DNA of 64,000 nucleotides, taken from the NCBI GenBank assembly GCA_014268975.2, contig CP077096.1, positions 2,889,501 to 2,953,500 on the forward strand, given 5' to 3'. The DNA is from Pseudomonas wayambapalatensis (lineage in GTDB: Bacteria > Pseudomonadota > Gammaproteobacteria > Pseudomonadales > Pseudomonadaceae). Numbering within the stretch: position 1 is the first letter of the stretch; each line of letters starts with the position of its first letter. The notes under the pieces are model-generated. The model ran no database searches. It worked only from the letters and a program-made list of their open reading frames with translations, and was not told the origin of the DNA. Of this stretch, positions 28,654 to 37,084 are shown piece by piece. The translations under genes and the position numbers were made by a program.

Positions 28654-28968
28654 GGGTTCCTCGGGATACTGTGCGTGTACACAGATCACTGGAGCAGAAA
28701 CCGTGCCAGCGAATTTATCTCAATAAAATCAGTAGCTTGGTGGATTTTATCGAACGAGGTGTCGCCCCTTGGGCAATCAGCTGTTGGCCAGCTGTTGCTG
28801 AGCAGACAGTTGCCAGGGAGACATATCGCTGTACCTGCCGCCCCGCGACGCAGCATCGCTCGAAGGCAAAATGCTATCCCGACGTGTCTATGTAAGGGTT
28901 TTGTAAAAAACCATTTAAGAATTGTGAACAACTGTATCCTGAATTGACCTACACCATTGGCCAGACCC
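28654..28968. promoter_or_regulatory. Divergent control region, AT-rich
   Basis: This 315-bp stretch separates the sulfur operon from the WaaZ-like gene. The left part holds the sigma-54 promoter and an inverted repeat ATAAAATC/GATTTTAT (28723-28730 and 28743-28750), a possible activator or IHF site. The right part contains the palindrome GGTTTT-GTAA-AAAACC near 28898-28913, about 60 bases before the next start. No gene is seen. Confidence 0.5.
28693..28708 (-). promoter_or_regulatory. Sigma-54 promoter of the sulfur operon
   Basis: On the minus strand the sequence TGGCAC-GGTTT-CTGCT matches the -24/-12 consensus TGGCAC-N5-TTGCW with one mismatch. It lies 40 bases before the SfnB-like start codon. 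Sulfur-scavenging operons of P. putida are known to use sigma-54 with the SfnR activator; no sfnR gene is in the window. Confidence 0.75.
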
Positions 28969-29775
28969 ATGAACCAACTTCCGTCGCAGCCTGAGGCTGC
29001 ACGCGGGGCGTTCTCCAGCTTTGAGGCGTGTCGCAATACCCAGAAAGGCCCTGTGGTGATCCTGGCGTCAGGCGCGTCAGCGAAAGATTTCCCGCTCGAA
29101 GATTTTGCCAGCGTCCCGATCATCGCCATGAATGGCTCAATTTCGATGCTGGTGGGCACGGATGTGCGCCCATTCTTCTACATTTGCACCGACAAGGACT
29201 TCTGCAACCAGCAACCCGAGCTTTTTGCCATGGCGTTGCACTGCAGCCCCCGATTGGCACTGTGGCCGGAGCAGTTCGACCTGTTCGACCTGCCTGAGGA
29301 CACCGAGCGCTACCCGCTGCTCAAGGCCCTGGACCCAACGTTCAGTGAATGGCTGGGGCTCGGGGATGGCCGCTATGCCCGCAACCGCACGCTGTGGAGC
29401 AAGCGGGCGCGTTCGATCGGTTTCAGCAGGAACCTCTCATACGGTTTCTTCGATGCCCGGACCGTGGCTTTTGTAGCCCTGCAACTGGCTTACCACCTGG
29501 GTTTCGACGATGTGCTACTGGTCGGCGTGGATCTGGACCAGTCGGCAGGGCGCTTTTACGAGACGTCCGGTGGCAAGCGCTCGCCCTGCGGCCTCGACCA
29601 GCACTGGGACAGTCGTATCCTGCCGTCACTGACCCTGATGGCGCACCAGGTGATGGGCGAGCGTTTCCGCGTTCATAACCTCTCGGCCCGCTCACGCATC
29701 CCCCCGGCGTTGATCCCCAGGATCGACCTGCAGCAGGCCCGTGCCCTCGCGGCCCGAGCGACGGCCGTGGCGTGA
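28969..29775 (+). CDS. WaaZ-like lipopolysaccharide core biosynthesis protein
   Basis: A 268-residue cytoplasmic protein that aligns by eye along its length with E. coli WaaZ, the transferase adding a third Kdo to the LPS core. Shared landmarks are ILASGASAKDFPL, PIIAMNGSISML, PFFYICTDKDF, IGFSRNLSYGFFDARTVAFVALQLAY and VGVDLDQSAGRFYE. There is no signal or membrane segment. The ATG at 28969 was chosen over an upstream TTG. It stands alone between two promoters, with AT-richer upstream DNA, as is common for LPS genes. Donor and acceptor are inferred from the family only. Confidence 0.75.
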   Translation: MNQLPSQPEAARGAFSSFEACRNTQKGPVVILASGASAKDFPLEDFASVPIIAMNGSISMLVGTDVRPFFYICTDKDFCNQQPELFAMALHCSPRLALWPEQFDLFDLPEDTERYPLLKALDPTFSEWLGLGDGRYARNRTLWSKRARSIGFSRNLSYGFFDARTVAFVALQLAYHLGFDDVLLVGVDLDQSAGRFYETSGGKRSPCGLDQHWDSRILPSLTLMAHQVMGERFRVHNLSARSRIPPALIPRIDLQQARALAARATAVA

Positions 29776-29858
29776 GCATTACACGTCAAGAAAGCGGATG
29801 CAGCGCCATCGGGCGATAGGTAGAGTGCCGGGGTCGTCAGCCTGTATCAGGAGTTGCC

Positions 29859-30356
29859 ATGTCCAGCACCTTCACTCTCATGCCATCGCCAGTTGGCACC
29901 CTGACACTGGTCGCCCGTGGCGAATGCCTGGCCGCCGTGCTGTGGGAAGAGGAGCGTGCCAACCGGGTGCGCCTTGGCGAACTGCACCGTGATGACCAGG
30001 CGCCAGTGCTGCGGGAAACTGCCCATCAGTTGGGTGAGTATTTTGCCGGTCAACGCCAGCGCTTCGAGTTGCCCCTGGACTTCGATGGCACTGAATTCCA
30101 GCGCCAGGTCTGGGCGGCGCTGCTGACCATTCCTTTCGGCCAGACCCGCAGCTACAGCGATATCGCCCGACAGATCGGCAACCCCGCGGCGGTACGCGCG
30201 GTAGGGGCAGCCAATGGCCGCAACCCGATCTCGATCATCGCACCCTGCCATCGGGTGATCGGTGCCTCGGGCGGCCTTACAGGCTTTGCCGGCGGGTTGC
30301 CTGCCAAGCAGTACCTGCTGGCGCTTGAGGGCAGGCAGAGCCTGTCGCTGTTCTGA
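29859..30356 (+). CDS. ogt: Methylated-DNA--protein-cysteine methyltransferase
   Basis: A 165-residue DNA repair protein that removes methyl groups from O6-methylguanine by transferring them to its own cysteine. The active-site motif PCHRV (Cys130) is present, preceded by the helix-turn-helix segment QVWAALLTIPFGQTRSYSDIA and the arginine-finger region AVRAVGAANGRNPI. The short N-terminal domain indicates the Ogt form rather than the bifunctional Ada protein. It appears to be monocistronic. Confidence 0.93.
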   Translation: MSSTFTLMPSPVGTLTLVARGECLAAVLWEEERANRVRLGELHRDDQAPVLRETAHQLGEYFAGQRQRFELPLDFDGTEFQRQVWAALLTIPFGQTRSYSDIARQIGNPAAVRAVGAANGRNPISIIAPCHRVIGASGGLTGFAGGLPAKQYLLALEGRQSLSLF

Positions 30357-30360
30357 GCGC

Positions 30361-30603
30361 TCAGCTCAACCACCACGCCAACGCGCACAGCACCAGCGCG
30401 AGCACCGAGCCTGCGAACAGGCTGTAGTGCCGCTGCGCCCGTCGGGCATGGCGTTCGACTTCACGCAGGTACTGGCCGGGTGTCGGCGCATCCGGGCGAT
30501 GGCGCAACCCTTCGGCGATGTCTGCCAGCCTGCCGCGAATCAGCAAACCAACCAGGTAGTAGCAGGAGGCATAGCTGGCGAATGCCAGCAGCAGGTACTT
30601 CAC
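30361..30603 (-). CDS. Small membrane protein of unknown function
   Basis: An 80-residue protein with a hydrophobic N-terminus (KYLLLAFASYASCYYLVGLLI) and a C-terminal membrane segment (SLFAGSVLALVLCALAWWLS) flanking an Arg/His-rich middle. Both ends probably sit in the inner membrane. The start was set at GTG 30603 because AAGGAAGGA lies just upstream; a longer reading to 30657 lacks a ribosome site. It is convergent with ogt, five bases from its stop. No family was recognised. Confidence 0.6.
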   Translation of the reverse strand: MKYLLLAFASYASCYYLVGLLIRGRLADIAEGLRHRPDAPTPGQYLREVERHARRAQRHYSLFAGSVLALVLCALAWWLS

Positions 30604-30671
30604 GGGGATCCTTCCTTGGGTGATACAAAGGGAGAGGATACCCTCAGCCGCTCGCAACTAACCAGCAAAAC

Positions 30672-31184
30672 TCAGGACGCCGGCCGTGCAGCGAAGCGCT
30701 GGCGGAACCAGTCATCGAGCATGGCCTTCTCGGCATACAGGCGATCGCTGCTGCCCACGCGGCCTGGGCGGCTCAGGTACATCTTGTCGCTGACGCGTTC
30801 CTCGGCCTTGTGCTCGGTCTGGCCGGGTTGAACGAGGGTGTAGCTGAGGTCGATGGTCGGCCAGGTGATTTCGCGCATGAAGCGTACGTTATAGGCCTGA
30901 CTGTTCCAGGGTTCGTAGCGGCCGGCCAGATCGATGTCGCGGATGTCGATGTGTACTCGCTGACCGGGCTGAAGGTAGCGCTGGCCAAGTTTTTCCAGGT
31001 GCCGGGTGAGTGCCGTCATCACTTCTGGGTCGGCGCCGCGCTCATAGCCGGGGCTGTTCAGGCTGGCATCGCGGAATTTTTCCGGGTGATCGAAGCTGAC
31101 CTGGACCTGCGCGGGCGGGATGCCTTGTGCCATGCTGTCGTATGCCAGCGCCAGCAGTGCAGCGCAGGCTAGGGTAGATCGCAT
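30672..31184 (-). CDS. DUF3016-type periplasmic protein
   Basis: A 170-residue protein with a signal peptide (cleavage near SMA-QG). The body shows the DUF3016 pattern: VQVSFDHPEKFRDA, LGQRYLQPGQRVHIDIRDIDLAGRYEPW, and ITWPTIDLSYTL. The family is secreted, of unknown function, and common in Pseudomonas. It is divergent from the phosphatase gene across about 75 bp. Confidence 0.78.
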   Translation of the reverse strand: MRSTLACAALLALAYDSMAQGIPPAQVQVSFDHPEKFRDASLNSPGYERGADPEVMTALTRHLEKLGQRYLQPGQRVHIDIRDIDLAGRYEPWNSQAYNVRFMREITWPTIDLSYTLVQPGQTEHKAEERVSDKMYLSRPGRVGSSDRLYAEKAMLDDWFRQRFAARPAS

Positions 31185-31259
31185 GATGCACCTCCGCGAC
31201 GGGCTCGTTGTCTCGCCATTCTACGCCTGGTGCCGGCGACACAGCAGAGGAATGATGTA

Positions 31260-31943
31260 ATGGCGCGTTTTCGGCAGCTAGCTGCCAACGACAAAGGGCG
31301 GGACTTGGCGGTCGGCGATATCCACGGGCACTTCCAACGCCTGCAGGCCGCGCTCGAGCAGGCGGCATTCGATCCCGAGGTCGATCGGCTGTTCAGTGTC
31401 GGTGACCTGGTCGACCGGGGCCCGACCAGCGAAGAGGCCCTGAACTGGCTGGCGCATCCCTGGTTTCATGCGGTGCAGGGCAATCACGAAGCATTGGCCA
31501 TCAGCCACTATCGCGGTGGCCGTGTTGATCTGGACATGTACCGTGCGGCGGGCGGGGGCTGGTTTCTCGACTTGCCCAAGGCTGAGCAGGCGCGCTTCGT
31601 CGAGCAGTTCGAACGCCTGCCGGTCGCGCTCGAAGTACAGACTGCCTGCGGGTTGGTCGGCATGCTGCATGCAGACAGTCCGTTCGCCGACTGGGCTGAG
31701 CTGCGCGCCTGCCTGCAGACTCGGGACGACCCTGCCGTGCGCGAGGTCTGCCAATGGTCGCGCCGGCGCCTGAAGAGCGCCGATAGCGAACCCATCCAAG
31801 GGCTGCGTGCGCTGCTGGTCGGGCACACCCCGGTGCTCACGCACAAGGTATTGGGCAACGTGTGGCACCTGGATACCGGTGGCTGGAGCAGCGGTTTTTT
31901 CAGCCTGCTGGATATCGGCACGCTGACGCTGATCAACGAGTGA
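31260..31943 (+). CDS. Serine/threonine-type metallophosphatase (PrpA-like)
   Basis: A 227-residue calcineurin-type phosphatase. The metal-binding motifs DIHGH, GDLVDRG and GNHEA occur in order in the N-terminal half, with VGHTP and the later histidine region near the C-terminus. Enterobacterial PrpA/PrpB and lambda phosphatase share this layout. The ATG at 31260 has an AGAGGA site eight bases upstream. Natural substrate is not predictable; diadenosine tetraphosphatase activity is less likely given the length. Confidence 0.88.
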   Translation: MARFRQLAANDKGRDLAVGDIHGHFQRLQAALEQAAFDPEVDRLFSVGDLVDRGPTSEEALNWLAHPWFHAVQGNHEALAISHYRGGRVDLDMYRAAGGGWFLDLPKAEQARFVEQFERLPVALEVQTACGLVGMLHADSPFADWAELRACLQTRDDPAVREVCQWSRRRLKSADSEPIQGLRALLVGHTPVLTHKVLGNVWHLDTGGWSSGFFSLLDIGTLTLINE

Positions 31944-32061
31944 CACATCTGCGACCTTCCCAAAAACGACCACCCACACATTCGGGGTATGTCTGCAGCC
32001 AGCCAGACCTCCCATAGTGACCCCATCGGCTCAATCCGGAGCAGCACACGATGGAGTTGCT

Positions 32062-33168
32062 ATGCGCAAGGCACTGAAGGTGATTGGCGGTCTGTTGCTG
32101 GTGTCCTCGACGGCTCTGGTGCAGGCAGCGGCAGAGGGGGACAGCAGCAACACGCTCAGGCTGTACAACTGGACTGACTACATCGGTGAAACCACCTTGG
32201 CCGACTTCGAAAAGGCCACCGGTATCAAAGTCGTTTACGACACCTTCGATGGCTATGAAACGGTCCAGACCAAACTGCTCACCGGCCGCTCCGGCTACGA
32301 CCTGGTCATGCTCAATGCGTCGCTGGTACCGCCGCTGATCCAGGCCGGCGTATTCCAGGCCCTGGACAAACAGCAACTGCCCAGTTGGCACAACCTCGAC
32401 GAGCAGGTGGTCAGCAACCTGCAAGGTTACGACCCTGGCCTGAAGTACTCGGCGCCCTACACCTGGGGCAGCTCCGGCGTTACCTACAACGTCGACAAGA
32501 TCAAGGCGCGCATGCCCGACGCACCGATCGGCTCGCTGGCCATGCTGTTCGACCCGGCCATCGTTTCGCGCTTCGCCGATTGCGGCGTGACTTTGATGGA
32601 CGCCCCCACCGAAGTGATTCCACTGGCCCTCCAGTACCTGGGCAAGGATCCGCGCAGCGCCGCACCCGCGGACCTCAAGGCTGCCGAACAGCTGCTGCTG
32701 GGCATCCGCCCCTATATCCGCAAGTTCGACTCGGTCAACTACCTGACCAGCCTGCCCAACGGCGACGTGTGCCTGGCTCTGACCTGGTCGGGTGACTACG
32801 CCACCGCCCAGGCGCGTGCGGTGGAGGCGAAGAAGGCTATCAAGCTGGCGTTCTTCATTCCCAAGGAAGGCTCGCTGATCTGGTTCGACAACCTCTACAT
32901 CCCCAAGGATGCGCCGCATGTCAGCAACGCCCATCGCTTCATCGAGTTCCTGCTGCAGCCACAGACCATGGCCAAGGTGACCAATTTCATCCACTACGCC
33001 AACAGCAATGCCGCGGCCACCGCCCTGGTACAGGCCGATATCCGCCAGGACCCGGCGATCTACCCGGACGCCCAGACCCGCGAACGGCTGTTCGCGCAAA
33101 AGACCCAGACACCCAAGGACATGCGTGCGATCACGCGGGTCTGGAGCACGGTCAAGACCGGTTTCTGA
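32062..33168 (+). CDS. Polyamine ABC transporter substrate-binding protein (PotF/SpuD type)
   Basis: A 368-residue periplasmic binding protein with a signal peptide (cleavage near VQA-AA). The polyamine-pocket landmarks are LRLYNWTDYIGE, DTFDGYET, YTWGSSGVTYNVDKI, ALTWSGDYATAQARA and IPKEGSLIWFDNLYIP, as in PotF. The ATG at 32062 has GGAG five bases upstream. No ABC permease or ATPase gene is adjacent, so it would feed a transporter encoded elsewhere. It precedes spuC by 34 bp, and the two probably form one polyamine-use unit. Confidence 0.9.
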   Translation: MRKALKVIGGLLLVSSTALVQAAAEGDSSNTLRLYNWTDYIGETTLADFEKATGIKVVYDTFDGYETVQTKLLTGRSGYDLVMLNASLVPPLIQAGVFQALDKQQLPSWHNLDEQVVSNLQGYDPGLKYSAPYTWGSSGVTYNVDKIKARMPDAPIGSLAMLFDPAIVSRFADCGVTLMDAPTEVIPLALQYLGKDPRSAAPADLKAAEQLLLGIRPYIRKFDSVNYLTSLPNGDVCLALTWSGDYATAQARAVEAKKAIKLAFFIPKEGSLIWFDNLYIPKDAPHVSNAHRFIEFLLQPQTMAKVTNFIHYANSNAAATALVQADIRQDPAIYPDAQTRERLFAQKTQTPKDMRAITRVWSTVKTGF

Positions 33169-33202
33169 ATATTTTCGAACGATCCTCGCCAAGGAGCTGC
33201 CC

Positions 33203-34615
33203 ATGGCCACTTCAAGCAACGCATTCGCTATCGCCAACGATCCATTGGTGGAAGCCGACAAGGCCCATTACATGCACGGTTATCATATGTTCGACGAGCA
33301 TCGCCAACAGGGCGCGCTGAACATTATCGAAGGCGAAGGCGCCTACATCCGCGATACCCAAGGCAACCGCTTCCTCGATGCCGTTGGCGGCATGTGGTGC
33401 ACCAACATTGGCCTGGGGCGCGAGGAAATGGCCTTGGCCATTGCCGACCAGGTGCGCAAGCTTGCTTATTCGAACCCGTTCTCGGACATGGCCAACGACG
33501 TGGCCATCGAGCTGTGCCGCAAGCTTGCGCAACTGGCACCGGGCGACCTGGACCATGTCTTCCTCACCACAGGTGGGTCTACTGCTGTGGACACCGCCTA
33601 CCGGCTGATCCAGTACTACCAGAACTGCCGCGGCAAGCCGGGCAAGAAACACATCATCGCCCGCTACAACGCCTACCATGGCTCGACCACCCTGACCATG
33701 CAGATCGGCAACAAGGCCGCCGACCGGGTGCCTGAGTTCGACTACGCCCACGACCTGATCCACCACATCTCCAACCCCAACCCGTACCGCGCCCCGGACA
33801 ACATGGACGAGGCCGAATTCCTCGATTTTCTGGTCGCCGAGTTCGAAGACAAGATTCTCTCCCTGGGCGCCGACAACGTTGCCGCCTTCTTCGCCGAACC
33901 GATCATGGGTTCGGGCGGAGTGATCATCCCACCCAAGGGATACTTCGCGCGCATGTGGCAGCTGTGCCAGACCTACGACATCCTGTTCGTCGCCGACGAA
34001 GTAGTGACTTCGTTCGGGCGCCTGGGCACCTTCTTTGCCAGCGAAGAACTGTTCGGCGTAACCCCAGACATCATCACCACAGCCAAGGGTCTGACCTCTG
34101 CCTACCTGCCGTTGGGTGCGTGCATCTTCTCCGAGCGCATCTGGCAGGTGATCGCCGAGCCGGGCAAGGGGCGCTGCTTTACCCACGGTTTCACCTACAG
34201 CGGCCATCCGGTGTGTTGCACGGCAGCACTGAAGAACATCGAGATCATCGAGCGCGAAAACCTGCTGGCCCACGTCAACGAGGTCGGCAGCTACCTGGAG
34301 CAGCGCCTGCAAACCTTGCGTGACCTGCCGCTGGTGGGCGATGTGCGCTGCCTCAAGCTGATGGCCTGTGTCGAATTCGTCGCCGACAAGGCGAGCAAGG
34401 CACTGTTCGACGATGCGATCAACATCGGTGAGCGCATCCATAGCAAAGCCCAGGCCAAAGGCCTGCTGGTACGGCCGATCATGCACTTGAACGTGATGTC
34501 GCCGCCGCTGATCGTCACCCGCGCCCAGGTTGACGAGATCGTCGAAACCCTGCGCCAGTGCATCCTCGAAACCGCGCGCGAGCTCACGGCGCAAGGGTTG
34601 TACCAGGGGCGATGA
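33203..34615 (+). CDS. spuC: Polyamine--pyruvate aminotransferase
   Basis: A 470-residue class III PLP-dependent aminotransferase. The start MATSSNAFAIANDPLVEADKAHYMHGYHMFDEH, the VGGMWCTNIG motif, the aspartate in FVADEVVTSFGRLG, and the PLP lysine near residue 295 (TTAKGLTSAYLP) are typical of SpuC. It transfers the amino group of putrescine and related amines to pyruvate, giving aminoaldehydes and alanine. The ribosome site AAGGAG precedes the ATG. It follows the PotF-like gene and precedes a LuxR regulator. Confidence 0.92.
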   Translation: MATSSNAFAIANDPLVEADKAHYMHGYHMFDEHRQQGALNIIEGEGAYIRDTQGNRFLDAVGGMWCTNIGLGREEMALAIADQVRKLAYSNPFSDMANDVAIELCRKLAQLAPGDLDHVFLTTGGSTAVDTAYRLIQYYQNCRGKPGKKHIIARYNAYHGSTTLTMQIGNKAADRVPEFDYAHDLIHHISNPNPYRAPDNMDEAEFLDFLVAEFEDKILSLGADNVAAFFAEPIMGSGGVIIPPKGYFARMWQLCQTYDILFVADEVVTSFGRLGTFFASEELFGVTPDIITTAKGLTSAYLPLGACIFSERIWQVIAEPGKGRCFTHGFTYSGHPVCCTAALKNIEIIERENLLAHVNEVGSYLEQRLQTLRDLPLVGDVRCLKLMACVEFVADKASKALFDDAINIGERIHSKAQAKGLLVRPIMHLNVMSPPLIVTRAQVDEIVETLRQCILETARELTAQGLYQGR

Positions 34616-34668
34616 GCAGCCTGCAGCGGGCTGTGCGTGGGCGTATCCGGCAGGCTAGACTGCCGGGC

Positions 34669-35490
34669 ATGACCCAGGCCTCTCCCGACACACCGATTGC
34701 CCTTACCCTCGGCGCGCTGCAGCAGTGGCATGCGGCGCTGCAAAGTGCGTTGGCCCATAGCGAATCACCGCAGGCCCTGCAGTATCTGGCCAGGGCGCTG
34801 GGCCAGTTGGTGGCGGTCGAGTCGATGATGATCAGCGTCGAAAGCCAGGGACAGGCGCCGCGCCTGTTGTACCAGCAAGGCATTCCCGATGCCCATCGCG
34901 ATGCCGTGCTCAACCGCTATTTCGCCGCCGGTTACCTGCTCGATCCTTTCTGCCTCGCGGTGCAGAGCGGGCTGGCTGAAGGTTTCTATCACCTGCAGGA
35001 CATCGCGCCGGACAACTTCTTCGACAGTGACTACTACAAGGCCTATTACCTGGGCACTGGCTGCAGCGAAGACAGCTACTACATCGCCGACCTCAGCGAT
35101 GGCCGCAAACTCTCCCTCAGCCTGTTCCAGGGCTGCAGCGGCACACGGCTGAGCGCGCAACAGATCGACCTGTTGCGTGCGGTCGAACCGATGGTGCGCG
35201 ACCTGCTGGGCCGTTATGCACGGCATAACCTCGAACCCGGTGTCGCGACGCTGGAGCATGCAAGTCTGCAGGCTGCGTTCGACAGCTTCGGCTGCCAGGT
35301 GCTGACGGACCGCGAACGGGAAGTCGCGCACATGATCCTGCGCGGGCATTCGGTAAAGTCCACGGCGCAGGACCTCGGCATTTCGCCTGAAACCGTGCGC
35401 ATGCATCGCAAGAACCTCTATCTGAAGCTGGGCATCAACTCTCAGTCTGAGCTGTTCGCTCGCTTTATCGATTGGCTGCGCCAGGGCTAG
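34669..35490 (+). CDS. LuxR-type helix-turn-helix regulator
   Basis: A 273-residue regulator with a large N-terminal domain of unknown ligand and a C-terminal LuxR/GerE DNA-binding domain (LTDREREVAHMILRGHSVKSTAQDLGISPETVRMHRKNLYLKLGINSQSEL). No receiver domain or AHL-binding signature was recognised. The start could be ATG 34669, or ATG 34612, which overlaps the spuC stop (ATGA); neither has a strong ribosome site. The position after spuC suggests control of the polyamine unit. Confidence 0.82.
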   Translation: MTQASPDTPIALTLGALQQWHAALQSALAHSESPQALQYLARALGQLVAVESMMISVESQGQAPRLLYQQGIPDAHRDAVLNRYFAAGYLLDPFCLAVQSGLAEGFYHLQDIAPDNFFDSDYYKAYYLGTGCSEDSYYIADLSDGRKLSLSLFQGCSGTRLSAQQIDLLRAVEPMVRDLLGRYARHNLEPGVATLEHASLQAAFDSFGCQVLTDREREVAHMILRGHSVKSTAQDLGISPETVRMHRKNLYLKLGINSQSELFARFIDWLRQG

Positions 35491-35585
35491 GGCCAACCCG
35501 GGTTCCTGGTTCACGCGAGCTCAATCGGCTCTCCGGCACATTTCGTACAGAGCCTAAGAATCTACTGGGAAAATCTAAGGTTCTA

Positions 35586-35625
35586 GTATGTAATTACAGC
35601 CTACATACCACGGTACGAAATCGTA
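35586..35625. promoter_or_regulatory. Palindromic operator candidates upstream of the KfrA-like gene
   Basis: Two inverted repeats lie within 50 bases of the start: GTATGTA (35586-35592) with TACATAC (35602-35608), and the compact palindrome TACGA-AA-TCGTA (35614-35625). A TTTCGTAC near 35541 repeats one half of the second palindrome. KfrA-type proteins are known to bind such sites in their own promoter. Confidence 0.6.
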
Positions 35626-35634
35626 GGAGCAAGC

Positions 35635-36510
35635 ATGGCCCGGGGCGGCATCGACAAGGCGGCAGTACAGCAGGCACGGCAGGCGCTGATCGCCCGGGGC
35701 GAGCATCCGAGTATCGATGCGGTACGCATCGAGCTGGGCAACACCGGCTCGAAAACCACCATTCATCGCTACATGAAGGAGCTCGAGGCGCTGCAACCGC
35801 TGGCAGATAAACACTCACCGGCGCTCAGCGACACGTTGGGGCGTTTCGTCGGCCAACTGGCCGAGCAGTTGCGCGAGGAAGGGGAGGCGCGTATTCGCGA
35901 CGCGCAGGCCGAATTCGATAAACAGCGCGAACAGTTGCAGGCGCAGTTGCAACTCGCACAACAGGCGCTCGCTGCTGCTCACCAGCAACAACAGATTCAG
36001 GCCAGCGCCCTTGCGGCCGAGTCGGAAAGGCTCGAAACGGCGCTGACCACCCTGCAGGCCGAGCAACTGCGCAGCGCCAGCCTCAACCAATCCCTACGCG
36101 AACTGCAGCTCAGGCTGGCCGACAAGGACGAGCAGTTGCAGCAGTCGCAAGGGGAGTTGCGTCAGTTGCAGCAGGACGCGATCGCCCGCCAGGAACAACT
36201 GACACACCTGCACCGTGAGAATGAGCGCCTGCTGACCGAATACCGACAGGCCAGCGCCCAGCACAAACAACTCGACGAACAATTGGAGCAGCGCGATGCC
36301 CAGGTTCAAGGGCTGCGCTCGATCCTGGCCCAGGCGCAGGGGGCGAGCGAGGAGGTGCGTCGGCAGTTGGACGGCGAGCGTCAGGCGCTGGTGGGTCAGC
36401 GTGACATCTGCGCCGAACAGATGCGCCTGATCGAGCGTCTGCAGGATCGTCTGATACAGAGCGAGGCACGCTGTGCGCAGCTGGAGACCTTCCAGGCAAA
36501 GGGCGCGTAG
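35635..36510 (+). CDS. KfrA-like DNA-binding coiled-coil protein
   Basis: A 291-residue protein. Residues 1-60 form a KfrA_N-type DNA-binding domain (VQQARQALIARGEHPSIDAVRIELGNTGSKTTIHRYM). Residues 75-285 are one long alpha-helical coiled coil rich in Gln, Glu, Ala and Leu with no prolines. In plasmids, KfrA is an autorepressor and a nucleoid-like partition accessory; chromosomal copies are common in Pseudomonas. The palindromes just upstream fit autoregulation. It stands alone between the spuC group and a small ORF. Confidence 0.83.
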   Translation: MARGGIDKAAVQQARQALIARGEHPSIDAVRIELGNTGSKTTIHRYMKELEALQPLADKHSPALSDTLGRFVGQLAEQLREEGEARIRDAQAEFDKQREQLQAQLQLAQQALAAAHQQQQIQASALAAESERLETALTTLQAEQLRSASLNQSLRELQLRLADKDEQLQQSQGELRQLQQDAIARQEQLTHLHRENERLLTEYRQASAQHKQLDEQLEQRDAQVQGLRSILAQAQGASEEVRRQLDGERQALVGQRDICAEQMRLIERLQDRLIQSEARCAQLETFQAKGA

Positions 36511-36571
36511 ATAAATCAAACTTCGCCAGGCCCGCGCTTTCTTCTGTAGACACCGTTACGGAGAACGCACT

Positions 36572-36742
36572 ATGAGCGAACAGAAACGTCCACACCCCGC
36601 GCAAGGGCCTCACTCATCCGACAAGGCGTTCAGCAAGCAGGATCTGGGTTTTGATCCGGACTCCCCCGACCTGGAGGATCCGCAAGTCGACCCGCAAGGT
36701 CCGGCAAAGCCACCCCGTGATCACGAGAAGAAAGGTAAGTGA
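36572..36742 (+). CDS. Small hydrophilic protein, 56 residues
   Basis: A short frame with a good ribosome site (GGAGA, eight bases before ATG). The product is highly charged and proline/aspartate-rich (SKQDLGFDPDSPDLEDP, ending PPRDHEKKGK) with no hydrophobic segment or cysteine. Composition suggests an unstructured cytoplasmic protein. No family was recognised. The intact frame, codon pattern and ribosome site make it a credible gene. Confidence 0.6.
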   Translation: MSEQKRPHPAQGPHSSDKAFSKQDLGFDPDSPDLEDPQVDPQGPAKPPRDHEKKGK

Positions 36743-36806
36743 TCGAGTCATGACCTTCTGGGCGTGCGCACGCGGCAGCACGTGCCGCGCCCGCAGGCCC
36801 GATGGT

Positions 36807-37058
36807 TCAGTTGTCGAGCTGGCGCGCTGCGTCTACGCCGGCACTGGACAACTTGATTGGATATCGCACGCTGATCTGGTGATCGGCATCGACATTGACG
36901 CTGCCATCATGGATCAAGCCGGCCTCCTGAAGCGTCTTGAGCATTCCGGCCACCGCCTTTTCGCCGCGGTAGTTGTCCAGCACTTCCTTGCCCAGGCCTT
37001 CAGGGTGGGCGTGCAGTAGCCGAGTCAGTACTTCGGCGCGCAGAGCATCATTACTCAT
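36807..37058 (-). CDS. Conserved small protein of unknown function
   Basis: An 83-residue soluble protein beginning MSNDALRAEVLTRLLHAHPEGLGKEVLDNYRG. The pattern looks like a small winged-helix fold (helix, KEVLDNY, KTLQEAGLIHDGSVN, then two strands), but no catalytic or metal motif is visible. It is leftward and lies directly after the DUF4142 gene (26 bp), so the two may be co-transcribed. Confidence 0.62.
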   Translation of the reverse strand: MSNDALRAEVLTRLLHAHPEGLGKEVLDNYRGEKAVAGMLKTLQEAGLIHDGSVNVDADHQISVRYPIKLSSAGVDAARQLDN

Positions 37059-37084
37059 ATCAAGCCTCTCTGGTTACCTGTGGA

